From Hyphomicrobiales bacterium (lineage in GTDB: Bacteria > Pseudomonadota > Alphaproteobacteria > Rhizobiales > Rhizobiaceae): 64,000 nt of DNA. The DNA lies in contig RXJA01000108.1 in NCBI GenBank assembly GCA_003963455.1, positions 1-64,000 on the forward strand, read 5' to 3'. Shown here one piece after another: positions 53,975 through 63,484 of the stretch. The translations under genes and the position numbers were made by a program. Under the pieces are notes generated by a model. The model was not told where the DNA came from. It did no database searches and worked only from the letters and a program-made list of their open reading frames with translations. Within the stretch, counting starts at the first letter, position 1. The number at the start of each line of letters is the position of its first letter.

Positions 53975-55360
53975 TCAATGCCTCGGCCAGGCTGGATGAT
54001 GGTCGTCTATCACGAAGGCGTGGATATGTCGGGTTGGTGCGTGGCGATGCGGATGACGATGTGGCTCTGGCCCCTCCCAGCCCTCATGCTCGTGCTGATG
54101 ATGCTCGTCATGAACATGCAGGTGGTCGTGCTGATGCGGTTCGTGTGAATGGGCGATCTCCGCCGGATCGACGCTCGGCCAAAGCATCAACGCGAGGGTC
54201 GAGGCAATCAGGACCACTGCAACCATGGCCGCGAACGCCGTTGCGAGGCCGAACGTCGCGCCAAGCCAGCCCGCGGCCGGATAGGTTAGGAGCCAACAAG
54301 CATGTGATAACGCAAATTGCGCGGCAAACAGCGCCGGGCGGTCTTCGCTCTGCGAGGAGCGGCGCAGGAGGCGCCCACCTGGCGTCTGTACCAATGAGGA
54401 GCCGATGCCGAGGAGCAGCCATAGGCCGGCTGCGACGGCAAAGCCTGGCAACGTCGCCGCCGCTGCGAGACCGAGCGCCAGCAGGCCAGCGCCGCCGATC
54501 ATTGCCGTGCGCTCCGGGACCCATGTCAGGACACGCGGCAGGAGGAGTGCCGCGAGCATCGATCCGCCGCCGGAAGCGGCCATCAGCCAGGCGACCGCGC
54601 TGTTGTCGCCGCCGAGAATGCTGCGGACATAGACGACGGTGTTGACGATCACCATCGAGCCCGCTGCGGCCACGGCAAGATTGAGCGCCAGCAACCCGCG
54701 CAGGCGCGGCGTCGCCAGATAGAGCCGCATCCCGTAGGTCGTCTTCGACCAGATGCCGCCGGTGCGCTCGACCGGCTTTGCCGCCGGCAACACCGTCGAC
54801 AGCACCAGGCCGGCCGAGACGAAGAAGGTCACGGCGTCGCCGACAAACAGCGTGCTATAGCTGGTGATCGTGAGCAGCGCGGCAGCGAGCGTCGGAGAAA
54901 GCAGCGCCTCCAGGTCATAGGCAAGCCGCGAGAGCGAAAGCGCCTCGGTGTAGCGCTTCTCGTCAGTCAACACATCGGGGATCGTCGCCTGGAAGGTCGG
55001 CGTGAAGGCGGCCGAACACGACTGGAGTACGAAGATCAGCACGTAGATCTGCCAGATCGCGGTCACGAAGGGCAGGAACAAAACAATGCCGGCGCGCACG
55101 AGGTCGAGAGCGACAAGAAAGCTCCGGCGCGGCAGCCGGTGGGCGATCGCGCCGACCAGGGGTGCGATGCCGACATAGGCGACCATCTTGAGCGCCAGCG
55201 CCGTGCCAAGCACCGCGCCGGCATCCTTGCCGGCCAGATCATAAGCAAGCAGCGCGAGCGCAACCGTCGTCAGGCCCGTTCCGACAAGGGACAGAGCCTG
55301 CGCCGCAAAGAGGCGGCGATAGGTTCGATCAAGCAGCGGTTCTAAAAGGGCCGGCCGCAT
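53975..55360 (-). CDS. MFS efflux protein with His-rich tail (NreB-like)
   Basis: The protein has 461 residues with about 12 transmembrane helices of the MFS fold. The last 60 residues are strongly His/Glu/Asp-rich (HDHLHVHDEHHQHEHEGW and HRHPHRHAPTRHIH). NreB-type nickel exporters have a similar His-rich C-terminal tail. The neighbour is a His-rich P1B ATPase under an RcnR-like repressor, so Ni2+ (or Co2+/Zn2+) efflux is likely. It is the last gene of the minus-strand metal operon, 61 bp after the ATPase. Confidence 0.8.
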   Translation of the reverse strand: MRPALLEPLLDRTYRRLFAAQALSLVGTGLTTVALALLAYDLAGKDAGAVLGTALALKMVAYVGIAPLVGAIAHRLPRRSFLVALDLVRAGIVLFLPFVTAIWQIYVLIFVLQSCSAAFTPTFQATIPDVLTDEKRYTEALSLSRLAYDLEALLSPTLAAALLTITSYSTLFVGDAVTFFVSAGLVLSTVLPAAKPVERTGGIWSKTTYGMRLYLATPRLRGLLALNLAVAAAGSMVIVNTVVYVRSILGGDNSAVAWLMAASGGGSMLAALLLPRVLTWVPERTAMIGGAGLLALGLAAAATLPGFAVAAGLWLLLGIGSSLVQTPGGRLLRRSSQSEDRPALFAAQFALSHACWLLTYPAAGWLGATFGLATAFAAMVAVVLIASTLALMLWPSVDPAEIAHSHEPHQHDHLHVHDEHHQHEHEGWEGPEPHRHPHRHAPTRHIHAFVIDDHHPAWPRH

Positions 55361-55421
55361 GTCGCCTCCATCAGTTTCGCGTCACCGGAGGCGAGGCCAA
55401 CGGTATTGCTCTCATTCAACA

Positions 55422-57450
55422 TCACCGTCCCTCCGCCGCCATCATAGTTTCGGAGGCCACCTTCGCATTATCTGCGCCCTCATTGGCGCGGGCCGGCAGG
55501 AGTCGCGCCGAGTTGAGGATGAAGACCAGCTCCGAGACGACATGGATCGCAGCGGCGAGCAACGGGTTGAGGAAGCCGAAGGCAGCGAGGACGATGCCGA
55601 GCGTGTCGACGCCGATCGTGCCGGCGAAGTTCTGCCAGATGATTCCGCGCGTCCGTCGCGCGACGGCAAGCGTTTCGACGAAGCGTTCAAGGTCGTTTCC
55701 GAGCAGCACCACGTCGGCGCTCTCCTGCGCCACGTCCGTGCCGGACCCCATGGCGACACCGACATTGGCCTGAGCCAGCGCCGGGGCGTCGTTGACGCCG
55801 TCGCCGACCATGGCGACGACACGCTTCTGCGCCACGAGGGCATCGATGCGTTTCAGCTTGTCCTCCGGCAGCAATTCCGCTTCGATCTCCCTGATGCCGA
55901 GAGCTCCGCCGACTGCGCTCGCCACGCGCTCGGCGTCACCCGTCAGCAGAATGGTCCGAATGCCCATGCGCTGCAGGGATGCGATAGCATTCCTCGCTTC
56001 CGGCCGGACTGTATCCGCAACGACGATGCTGCCGAGGAGAATGCCGTCACGGGCAACGAGGATCTCCGTTCCCGCGCCGCCGCTGGCATGGCTGGGTGTA
56101 TTCGCCTCGCCGACGTTCCCGATGCCATTATCCGCCATCCAGGCACGGTTGCCGACGAGGATCACGGCATCATCAACCTTGGCGGTGATGCCGCGCCCCG
56201 GCGTGTAGCCGAAGCTACCCGGCTCGGCGATCTCGCGGCCCTGCTGGCGGACGTAGGCAAGAATGGCCTTGCCGAGCGGATGCTCGGAGCGCAGCTCGGC
56301 CGTTGCCGCCGCATCGAGCAGCTCCTCTTCCGTTCTGCCGGCGACGGGCACCACCTGCTGTACTTCCGGGCGTCCGAAGGTCAGCGTGCCGGTCTTGTCG
56401 AGCACGACGGTGTCGACCTGGCCCAATGTCTCTAGATGCACACCGCCCTTTACGATCGCGCCAAGCCTGGCCGAGCGGCCGATACCGCCGAGGATCGCAA
56501 GCGGCGTACCGGCAGCGATGCCGCAGGCGCCGGCGACGATAATGACCGAGATCGTGGAATAGATGTCGCGTGTTAGAAGGAAGGTCAGCACAGCAGCGCC
56601 GAGCGCAAAATAGACGAGGTAGCCGGCCAGGCGGTCGGCGAGCCGCTGCACCGGAGCGCGCGACTTTTCCGCCCGCTCGACTGCCTCGATGATCTTGCCG
56701 TAGCTGGTGTCGCGGCCAATTCCGCTCGGCTGAAACTTCGAGCGCGCCGGACTGATTGATGGAGCCGGCGAAGACATGCGTGCCCGCGACCTTCTCGACG
56801 GGCATCGATTCACCCGTGATGCGCGATTCATCGACGAAGGAGTGGCCCGACAGCACCGCGCCGTCGACCGGTATGCGACCGCCCGGCGCAACCAGGATCG
56901 CGTCGCCCACCGAGAGTTCCTCCGCCGAGACCGACCGGATCGCTCCAGCCCGGCGCACGGAGACTTCGCGCGGCAGGAATTCGAGCAGGTCGCGAATGGC
57001 CTTGCGGCCGCGGCCAACCGTCAGCCCCTCCAGCACCTCGGCGACGAGGACGAAGAGCGTGATGACGAGTGCGGTGAAGAACTCGCCGATCGCCGCAGCA
57101 GCGGCGATGGCGATCGTCATCGACAGCTCCATCGTCATGCGCCGCTCGACGATATTCTCGAATGCCTCCTTCAGGATCGGCCAGCCGCCGATCAGAAGGC
57201 CGGCGACGCCGATGACGCTGACAGCCTGGAATGGCTCCCAGATTTGGAACCAGACGGCCGCCGCCGCGACCGCGACAAGCGCGATCCGCACTGCTTCCGG
57301 CCATTCGAACGGGTGGTCGTGATCGTGGCCGTGCTCATGATCGTTGTGCTCATGATCATGATGGTGATGCGCATGAGGATGGGGCTCAGCCGCATGCCCA
57401 TGAGGCTCATCGGCAAGCCTGCGGCGGTGGGTGGTGTCGTGAACGACCAT
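55422..57450 (-). pseudogene. P1B-type heavy-metal ATPase, frameshifted
   Basis: The start ATG 57450 has GGAG upstream. A His-rich N-terminal loop (HPHAHHHHDHEHNDHEHGHD) precedes transmembrane helices and the actuator domain (VDESRITGESMPVEK). After residue about 240 the frame changes near 56719-56726 (one extra A in GAATTGG restores GRDTSYGKIIEAVE). The second frame continues with DKTGTLT, SEHPLG and MVGDGVNDAP intact. The transmembrane metal motif reads AGACGIAAGTPLAI where CPC/SPC is usual. All domains are present, so a sequencing error or a recent mutation is equally possible. Confidence 0.85.
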
Positions 57451-57466
57451 GGCGCCAACTCCGGTT

Positions 57467-57739
57467 CTATTTGAGGTAGGCGCGCACGACATCGATCAGT
57501 TCGGCGGCGCCCTCATTGCGTTGTTTCTGGTCGAGATCGGCATCGGCCACATGATGCTGGATGTGGTCCTCCACCACCTCCGCCATCAGGCCGTTCACGG
57601 CACCGCGTACGCCCGCGATGAGCTGCAACACTGCGGCGCAGCCCTTTTCCTCTTCGAGCGCGCGTTCGACCGCCTCCATCTGGCCGCGAATACGGCGCAC
57701 GCGATTGAGCAGCTTCTGTTTCTCACGGGTCGTATGCGA
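57467..57739 (-). CDS. rcnR: RcnR/CsoR-family Ni/Co-responsive repressor
   Basis: The protein has 90 residues from ATG 57739 (GGAGG 5 nt upstream); an upstream start at 57772 lies in the operator. The all-helical DUF156 fold carries His3, Cys35, His60 and His64, exactly the ligand set of nickel/cobalt-sensing RcnR (FrmR has Pro2-Cys35-His60 and lacks His64). It represses the metal efflux genes in the absence of metal. The ATPase start is 17 bp downstream. Confidence 0.88.
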   Translation of the reverse strand, partial: SHTTREKQKLLNRVRRIRGQMEAVERALEEEKGCAAVLQLIAGVRGAVNGLMAEVVEDHIQHHVADADLDQKQRNEGAAELIDVVRAYLK

Positions 57740-57763
57740 CATGCGATCCTCCAGTTTCATTCC

Positions 57764-57784
57764 ATATAGCATACCCCCCTATAT
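57764..57784. promoter_or_regulatory. RcnR-type G-tract operator
   Basis: On the minus strand the sequence is ATATA-GGGGGG-TATGC-TATAT: a six-G tract framed by AT-rich inverted halves, as in RcnR/CsoR-family sites. It lies 25 bp upstream of the repressor ATG and is consistent with autoregulation of the metal operon. Confidence 0.75.
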
Positions 57785-57883
57785 CATAATGACAAGAACT
57801 GGCGAATGAGGCGGGCCGAGAATCGTCGCTTACGCGATGACGTTTCTCTTGATATGTTACCGTCGTTTCATTATGGATGAACC

Positions 57884-58426
57884 ATGACCGCTCCATCCTG
57901 GCTTCTTTTGACCTACAAGGTCCCACCCGAGCCGGCCGCCAAGCGCATCGCGTTATGGCGCCGGCTCAAGGGCATGGGCGCGGTCTATCTGCAGAACGGC
58001 GTGTGCCTCCTGCCGAAGACCGACGATCATGTCCGACGGCTCAAGATGCTGGAGAACGACGTGGCGGAGATGGGCGGTGAAGCCGTGATCCTGGAAACAG
58101 TCGCCCTCGACCGCGCCCAGGAAGACAAGGTGATCAACCGCTTCAAGGCCGATCGCGACGAGCAGTATCGTGAGTTCCTTGGCCGCTGCGGCGATTTCGA
58201 GGCCGAGATCGCCAAGGAGATCGCGATCAACAAGTTCACTTATGCCGAACTGGAGGAAGAGGACACAGACCTCAAGAAGCTTCAGGGATGGCTCGAGAAG
58301 ATCAGCAAGCTCGACTTTTACGGCGCGACATTGGCCGAAGAGGCCTCAGAGCGGCTGCGCGCCTGCGAGGCGCTGCTCGACAGCTATGCCCAGCGCGTCT
58401 TCGACGCCCAACACGAGAACCGCTGA
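57884..58426 (+). CDS. chrB: ChrB-type N-terminal domain protein (chromate resistance)
   Basis: The protein has 180 residues. PSWLLLTYKVPPEPAAKRIA, WRRLKGMGAVYLQNGVCLLP and the ILETVALDRAQEDKVINRF segment match the ChrB N-terminal domain. Full ChrB is longer (about 300 residues) with a C-terminal domain; here only the N-terminal domain is present. It is divergent from the RcnR gene. It precedes an MFS gene by 1 bp, suggesting one operon with it; ChrB normally regulates chromate export. Confidence 0.8.
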   Translation: MTAPSWLLLTYKVPPEPAAKRIALWRRLKGMGAVYLQNGVCLLPKTDDHVRRLKMLENDVAEMGGEAVILETVALDRAQEDKVINRFKADRDEQYREFLGRCGDFEAEIAKEIAINKFTYAELEEEDTDLKKLQGWLEKISKLDFYGATLAEEASERLRACEALLDSYAQRVFDAQHENR

Positions 58427-58427
58427 A

Positions 58428-59690
58428 ATGAGCGACCAGGCCGGGAAGCCCACAATCACCGTCGAGAAAACGTCTTCTGCCGAAACCCGTCGCGGTATTC
58501 CGGCAGGCATCTGGGCGCTAGGCTTCGTCTCCCTGCTGATGGACACCTCCTCGGAAATGATTCATGCGCTGCTACCCGTCTATATGGTGGCGGTGCTCGG
58601 CACGTCGGCGCTGGCTGTCGGCATCATCGAGGGGATTGCCGAAGCGACCGCCTCGATCACCAAGGTGTTTTCCGGGGCGCTTAGTGATTGGCTTGGCAAA
58701 CGTAAGTTCCTTGCAGTTCTCGGTTATGGCCTTGCCGCCTTCACCAAACCGATCTTTCCTCTGGCTTCTTCGCTCGACTGGCTGATCGCTGCCCGCTTTA
58801 TCGATCGGGTCGGAAAGGGCATTCGCGGCGCACCGCGTGACGCGCTCGTCGCCGATATCGCGCCGCCGGAGCTGCGCGGCGCGAGCTTCGGCCTGCGCCA
58901 GTCGCTCGATACGATCGGAGCTTTTGTAGGGCCGCTCCTCGCTATCGGTCTGATGTGGCTCACCGCGGATCACTTCCAAACGGTTTTCTGGATCGCTGTC
59001 ATTCCGGCGTGTCTGTCCTTGGTGCTCATCATCGTCGCCGTCAAGGAGCCGGAGCGCCCGAAGGCATTGCGCAAGGTTCGGATGCCCTTGCGACGTGAGG
59101 AACTGCGCCGTTTGGATGCTGTTTACTGGTGGGTCGTGGTGATTGCCGCGGTCTTCACGCTGGCTCGATTCAGCGAAGCGTTTCTCGTCCTCCGCGCGCA
59201 ATCGATAGGCCTGCCGCTTGCGCTGATACCGGTTGTGATGGTCGTCATGAGCCTCACCTATTCGCTCTCGGCCTATCCGATTGGCATCCTGTCTGATCGC
59301 ATGGACAAGGTGATGATCCTGATCGTCGGACTGGTTCTGCTCGTTCTGGCAGATGTCGTGCTGGCGTTTGCGTCCAGCATTGTCGCGGTCGTAATTGGCG
59401 TCGTACTCTGGGGCCTTCACATGGGCTTCACCCAGGGCCTGCTTTCGACGCTTGTCGCCGAGACCGCGCCGTCGGAACTGCGCGGTACCGCCTTCGGCAT
59501 GTTCAACCTGATCTGCGGTCTCGCGCTGCTCGCCGCCAGCATCATCGCGGGGATCTTGTGGGATGCCGCCGGACCCCAGGGGACATTTCTGGCGGGCGCG
59601 GGCTTCGCGACGCTGACCGTACTGGGTCTCCTTCCCATTCGACCAAGGCTCGTAAAGATCGCCGTGCCCGAAGCAAAACGGGATCGCTGA
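58428..59690 (+). CDS. MFS transporter linked to ChrB
   Basis: The protein has 420 residues from ATG 58428, 1 bp after the chrB stop; an upstream frame start lies inside chrB. It has 12 predicted helices with an MFS signature (GALSDWLGKRKFLAVLGYG and ADIAPPELRGASFGLRQSLDT). It is not the ChrA chromate transporter (CHR family). This ChrB-MFS pairing recurs in my memory of rhizobial plasmids; its substrate is unknown. Confidence 0.82.
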   Translation: MSDQAGKPTITVEKTSSAETRRGIPAGIWALGFVSLLMDTSSEMIHALLPVYMVAVLGTSALAVGIIEGIAEATASITKVFSGALSDWLGKRKFLAVLGYGLAAFTKPIFPLASSLDWLIAARFIDRVGKGIRGAPRDALVADIAPPELRGASFGLRQSLDTIGAFVGPLLAIGLMWLTADHFQTVFWIAVIPACLSLVLIIVAVKEPERPKALRKVRMPLRREELRRLDAVYWWVVVIAAVFTLARFSEAFLVLRAQSIGLPLALIPVVMVVMSLTYSLSAYPIGILSDRMDKVMILIVGLVLLVLADVVLAFASSIVAVVIGVVLWGLHMGFTQGLLSTLVAETAPSELRGTAFGMFNLICGLALLAASIIAGILWDAAGPQGTFLAGAGFATLTVLGLLPIRPRLVKIAVPEAKRDR

Positions 59691-59736
59691 CGCGCGTCAA
59701 CGCAAGCGGTGCCAACAAAAAGAAGAGGATACAGCG

Positions 59737-60294
59737 TTGCAACTCTACGATCTCGATGCCGCCGCGACCCGCGCCGTCAACAGCCTTGCCGGAGCTAGCG
59801 CCTCGGTCGATTTCCTGATGATCTGGGTGTCCGCCATCGGTGTGCCGCTGCTCGAGCTGGCGGTCGCCGCGCAATGGTGGCGAGGATCGGATAGGCCGCA
59901 CAACAGACACGTTCTCGTCGCGACGGGACTCTCTTTCCTGCTCGGCCTTGCTATCAATCAGCTTATCCTGCTGTTTGTTCATCGCATGCGACCCTATGAC
60001 AGTGGCATCTCCCATCTGCTGATCAGTCCCAGCGCCGATCCGTCATTTCCCTCCGACCACGCGACCGCGACTTTCGCCATCGCGGCGGCGTTTTTGCTGC
60101 ACGGGATGCGGCGCATGGGACGGTGGCTCTTCGCGGCGGTGGTTCTGGTGGCAGTCTCCCGCGTCTATATCGGGACGCACTATGTGAGCGACGTTCTCGG
60201 AGGAGCCGCGACAGGTATCGTCGCCGCCATATTGGTCCGCGCGCTCTACCGGGAGGGGACACGCCTCGATCGGTTCGTCACCTCCGTTCTTTAG
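59737..60294 (+). CDS. PAP2-family phosphatase (undecaprenyl-diphosphatase-like)
   Basis: The protein has 185 residues, TTG start after GAAGAGGA. It has a PAP2 membrane fold: HRMRPYD (motif 1), PSFPSDHATATF (motif 2) and SRVYIGTHYVSDVLGG (motif 3 with the nucleophilic His). It is the BcrC/YbjG type that dephosphorylates undecaprenyl pyrophosphate. Two more PAP2 genes follow, so the block concerns envelope lipid phosphates. Confidence 0.88.
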   Translation: MQLYDLDAAATRAVNSLAGASASVDFLMIWVSAIGVPLLELAVAAQWWRGSDRPHNRHVLVATGLSFLLGLAINQLILLFVHRMRPYDSGISHLLISPSADPSFPSDHATATFAIAAAFLLHGMRRMGRWLFAAVVLVAVSRVYIGTHYVSDVLGGAATGIVAAILVRALYREGTRLDRFVTSVL

Positions 60295-60305
60295 AGGAGC
60301 GCGGG

Positions 60306-62333
60306 ATGGTGGCGTCTTTCTTCTCCGCCGTCACCGCGTTCATCGCGGCGCATCCGCATTTGGCTTATGCGACGGTGCTTCTGTTGGCGCTGTCGGAATC
60401 CATACCCGTCATCGGAGTTTTTATTCCAGGCACTGCCGCAATCCTGGCAATCAGCGCACTGGTACCCAGCGGCATTGTAAAACTCTGGCCGCTGCTCGGC
60501 GCGGCCTCCGCCGGGGCAATCATCGGCGACGGCCTCTCGTTCTGGATCGGCCATCGCTATCACCGCGAGATCCTTGAACGATGGCCGCTCAACCGACACC
60601 CGGACCTCATCACGCGCAGCGAGGCATTTTTCGCAAAGCACGGCGACAAAAGCGTCTTTATCGCCCGCTTCACACCGGGCGTGCGAGCCTTCGTCCCCCT
60701 GATCGCCGGCATGTTAGGGCTCTCGGTGCGGCGGTTCTACGTTGCCAACATCCTGTCCGCGCTGGTGTGGGCGCCGTCGCATGTTCTGCCCGCTGTGTTC
60801 GTCGGCGCTGCTTTCAGCATGTTCGGCGCGGCCGCCAAATCCCTCGCTATTCTGGTTGTTCTCATCGTTGTCTTCATCTGGGTGCTACTCCGTCTCGCCC
60901 GGTTCGCCCTGCGCCACGGTCCGGCGCTTGCATCGGCTCTGTCGGGTTGGCTTCGGCAACGCACGGCCATGAACCACTCCCGTTGGGGTCGCTTCGCGCT
61001 CGATCTTCTCGATCCGTCGCGTCCCGACGCCCGAGGGCTTGCGTTTCTGGCTTTGCTGTTGGTCGGCTCCGCCTGGCTGTTCTTCGGCATTCTCGAAGAT
61101 GTCGTCAGTGGCGACCCTCTCGTACGCGCCGATAACGCGATCTACCAGGCACTCCAGGATCTGCGAACCGTTCCGGGCGATTCCGTAATGCTGATAACCA
61201 CCGAGCTTGGCGATACGGTGGTCGTGATGACGGTAACGATCGCAGTGTTTCTATGGCTTGCCTGGAGACGGGCATGGCGTCCAGCAGCCTACTGGCTGGC
61301 GGCAGTTGGCGGTGCATCCGTGCTCAACACGGTCATAAAAGTCACGCTCCATCGCGCCCGGCCGACCGAGTTGTTCTACACGGGCTGGAGCGCATTTTCC
61401 TTTCCCAGCGGCCATAGCACAGTCAATCTCGCCGTCTACGGCTTTCTCGCTTTCCTGATCGGACGTGAACTTCGTCCGATGTGGCGCCTTCCGGTCGCTT
61501 TGACCGCTCTATCCTTTGCACTGCTGATAGCGTTCTCGCGCGTCTATCTGGGCGCTCACTGGTTCTCGGACGCGGTCGGGGGGCTTGCCTTCGGTACGGC
61601 CTGGCTGGCAGTGCTCGGATTCTTCTACATGCGAAAGCCGGCAAAATCAGTCGGCGCGACGTCATTGATGGTGATCGCCGGCGCGGCACTCGCGCTAGCC
61701 GGGGGGTTGAACGTCTATCGACATCACTCTCTCGATGTCGAACGCTATGCCGTAAACCGAGCGACCCCCACGATGATGGCCAACGACTGGTGGACGTCAG
61801 GTTGGCAACGGCTGCCGCCCAGGCGGATCGATCTGACCGGCGAGATCGAAGAGCCCTTCACGATCCAGTGGGCGGGAGACCTTTCTGCAATTCGACAGGA
61901 TTTGCTGAGCAAGGGATGGCGTCTGCCCGCGCCATGGGCGTCATCCAGGATACTGGGTTGGCTCTCCGCGAAGACAACTCCTGTCGAATTGCCGGTTACC
62001 CCTCATCTCGCCAGCGGAAGGCTGCCGAGCTTGACGCTCGTCCTGCAAAACGGAGCTGCACCGAACAACACTCGGTTCGTGCTCCGGCTTTGGGATGCAG
62101 ATCTCAACCTCATGGGAGAAAAACTCGCACCGGTCTGGATCGGTTCGGTCGTGCAGGAACAGATCGAGCGGCCGCTGTCGCTATCCTCTGCTGTCTCAAC
62201 CCAGGCCGATGCCAACACGCCGCGCGACATTCTGGCACAAATGCTTGGATCAGGGCGTATTGCGGTACGCCCCGACGCTGAAGCGAACACGAATTGGGAC
62301 GGAGGGGTTCTGCTGCTGCGAACAGGATTTTAA
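60306..62333 (+). CDS. DedA-PAP2-LssY three-domain membrane protein
   Basis: The protein has 675 residues. ATG 60306 has AGAGGAGCG. The N-terminal DedA/VTT domain (about 1-210: FIPGTAAILAISAL, then FTPGVRAFVPLIAGM) is followed by a PAP2 domain (about 240-460: HRARPTE, SFPSGHSTVNLAV, SRVYLGAHWFSDAVGG) and a periplasmic LssY-C domain (about 490-675). DedA proteins flip undecaprenyl phosphate and PAP2 makes it, so the fusion couples flipping and dephosphorylation in lipid-carrier recycling; that is inference. Confidence 0.88.
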   Translation: MVASFFSAVTAFIAAHPHLAYATVLLLALSESIPVIGVFIPGTAAILAISALVPSGIVKLWPLLGAASAGAIIGDGLSFWIGHRYHREILERWPLNRHPDLITRSEAFFAKHGDKSVFIARFTPGVRAFVPLIAGMLGLSVRRFYVANILSALVWAPSHVLPAVFVGAAFSMFGAAAKSLAILVVLIVVFIWVLLRLARFALRHGPALASALSGWLRQRTAMNHSRWGRFALDLLDPSRPDARGLAFLALLLVGSAWLFFGILEDVVSGDPLVRADNAIYQALQDLRTVPGDSVMLITTELGDTVVVMTVTIAVFLWLAWRRAWRPAAYWLAAVGGASVLNTVIKVTLHRARPTELFYTGWSAFSFPSGHSTVNLAVYGFLAFLIGRELRPMWRLPVALTALSFALLIAFSRVYLGAHWFSDAVGGLAFGTAWLAVLGFFYMRKPAKSVGATSLMVIAGAALALAGGLNVYRHHSLDVERYAVNRATPTMMANDWWTSGWQRLPPRRIDLTGEIEEPFTIQWAGDLSAIRQDLLSKGWRLPAPWASSRILGWLSAKTTPVELPVTPHLASGRLPSLTLVLQNGAAPNNTRFVLRLWDADLNLMGEKLAPVWIGSVVQEQIERPLSLSSAVSTQADANTPRDILAQMLGSGRIAVRPDAEANTNWDGGVLLLRTGF

Positions 62334-62453
62334 CGCCGAGGCGCTTAAGGGAGTGGCGGCCCCAAGCTAAGCCAAGAACCCACCATCGACCGCACATCCC
62401 TTCCCCATGACCATGGTCTACACGGGAACTCAGAGGTCAAGGAAAGCGTGTCC

Positions 62454-63419
62454 TCAGATTGGCCTAAGCTTTCGCTGGCATGCCCAGGTCAGTGCTCCGA
62501 AGCCGAGACAGACGTACAAGGACAACCATAGCCACCATTCAAGTACAGGCTGATAATCGGGCAAGGAACCTTCTTGCCATTCGATCAGTGCCAGATTGGG
62601 AGCCAAACCGCACACCGCCATAATCGTCGCGGCAATCACCACCCCGACGATTGTTGGTGCGCTCGCCCGCATGACGGCGCCATCGATGCTGCGAGCCTTC
62701 AAAGGTGTGCCGATCATTTTTGCAGCCAGGCGATGGCGGGGCGGGTCCATCGACGCCTCGCGCTCGCTCAAGGGAAAGCCAAATCGCGCAAAAACAATCT
62801 GGATAATCGGAACGACAACGACGGCGATCATTGAGGACGCCATCACGTCACTGATGTAGTGCGCAGTCGTGATGAAGCGCGTGCATGCCAGAATGGCTGC
62901 GCCAGCAAGCGCCAGGCTGCGGTAACGCGGAAAGATCAGGGCCAAAGCGATGCCCGCTGCCATCGCACAGGCGGTGTGTCCCGACGGGAATGAATTATAT
63001 TCGTGCCCGAATCTGAAAAAAAAGAACTGAAAAATATCCTGATTGAACAACAATTCTGGCCGAGCGCGACCAAATACGACTTTGAGAATATCGACGATAA
63101 TGCCGGTCGATGCCACGCTCGTTAAAACGAAAAGTGACCTGGAAGCATAAAGTGGATTCTTCCACATGAACCGGAACAGTATGAACAGAGCGGCAGCCGG
63201 GACGATGAACCAGTAGGCTTTGCCGAAGTCTGTCAAAAATCGCGCAATATGCACCAGTGTCGCGTCACGCTGACTTGCAAAGAACAACGCAACAGGACGA
63301 TCAACCAGCTCCTCCAGCGCATGGAGCTGGACTACCGTTGCCAGAAGAGCTGATAAGGCTGCGCCGGCCAATACCCATTTTTCTAGAGTTCGGGAAAGTG
63401 CTTGTGCTGCCGCCTGCAT
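62454..63419 (-). CDS. PAP2-family membrane phosphatase
   Basis: The protein has 321 residues from ATG 63419 (GAGGA upstream); a TTG at 63488 overlaps the upstream stop (TTGA) and would give 344. Motifs: KVVFGRARPELL (motif 1, with Lys and Arg), NSFPSGHTACAMA (motif 2), TRFITTAHYISDV (motif 3). It has six or more helices, with the unusual extra C-terminal helices about 250-320. It is convergent with the DedA-PAP2 gene. The sequence is locally more AT-rich. Confidence 0.85.
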   Translation of the reverse strand: MQAAAQALSRTLEKWVLAGAALSALLATVVQLHALEELVDRPVALFFASQRDATLVHIARFLTDFGKAYWFIVPAAALFILFRFMWKNPLYASRSLFVLTSVASTGIIVDILKVVFGRARPELLFNQDIFQFFFFRFGHEYNSFPSGHTACAMAAGIALALIFPRYRSLALAGAAILACTRFITTAHYISDVMASSMIAVVVVPIIQIVFARFGFPLSEREASMDPPRHRLAAKMIGTPLKARSIDGAVMRASAPTIVGVVIAATIMAVCGLAPNLALIEWQEGSLPDYQPVLEWWLWLSLYVCLGFGALTWACQRKLRPI

Positions 63420-63484
63420 TCGGACTGTCCTCGGCGATATTGGTGTTGAAGCTGGCAGACGATCACTCAAGGCCGGGCGGCTCC

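Noticed and set aside
58572..59420. 282-codon minus-strand frame
   Set aside because: Shadow of the MFS transporter; hydrophilic composition without a domain.
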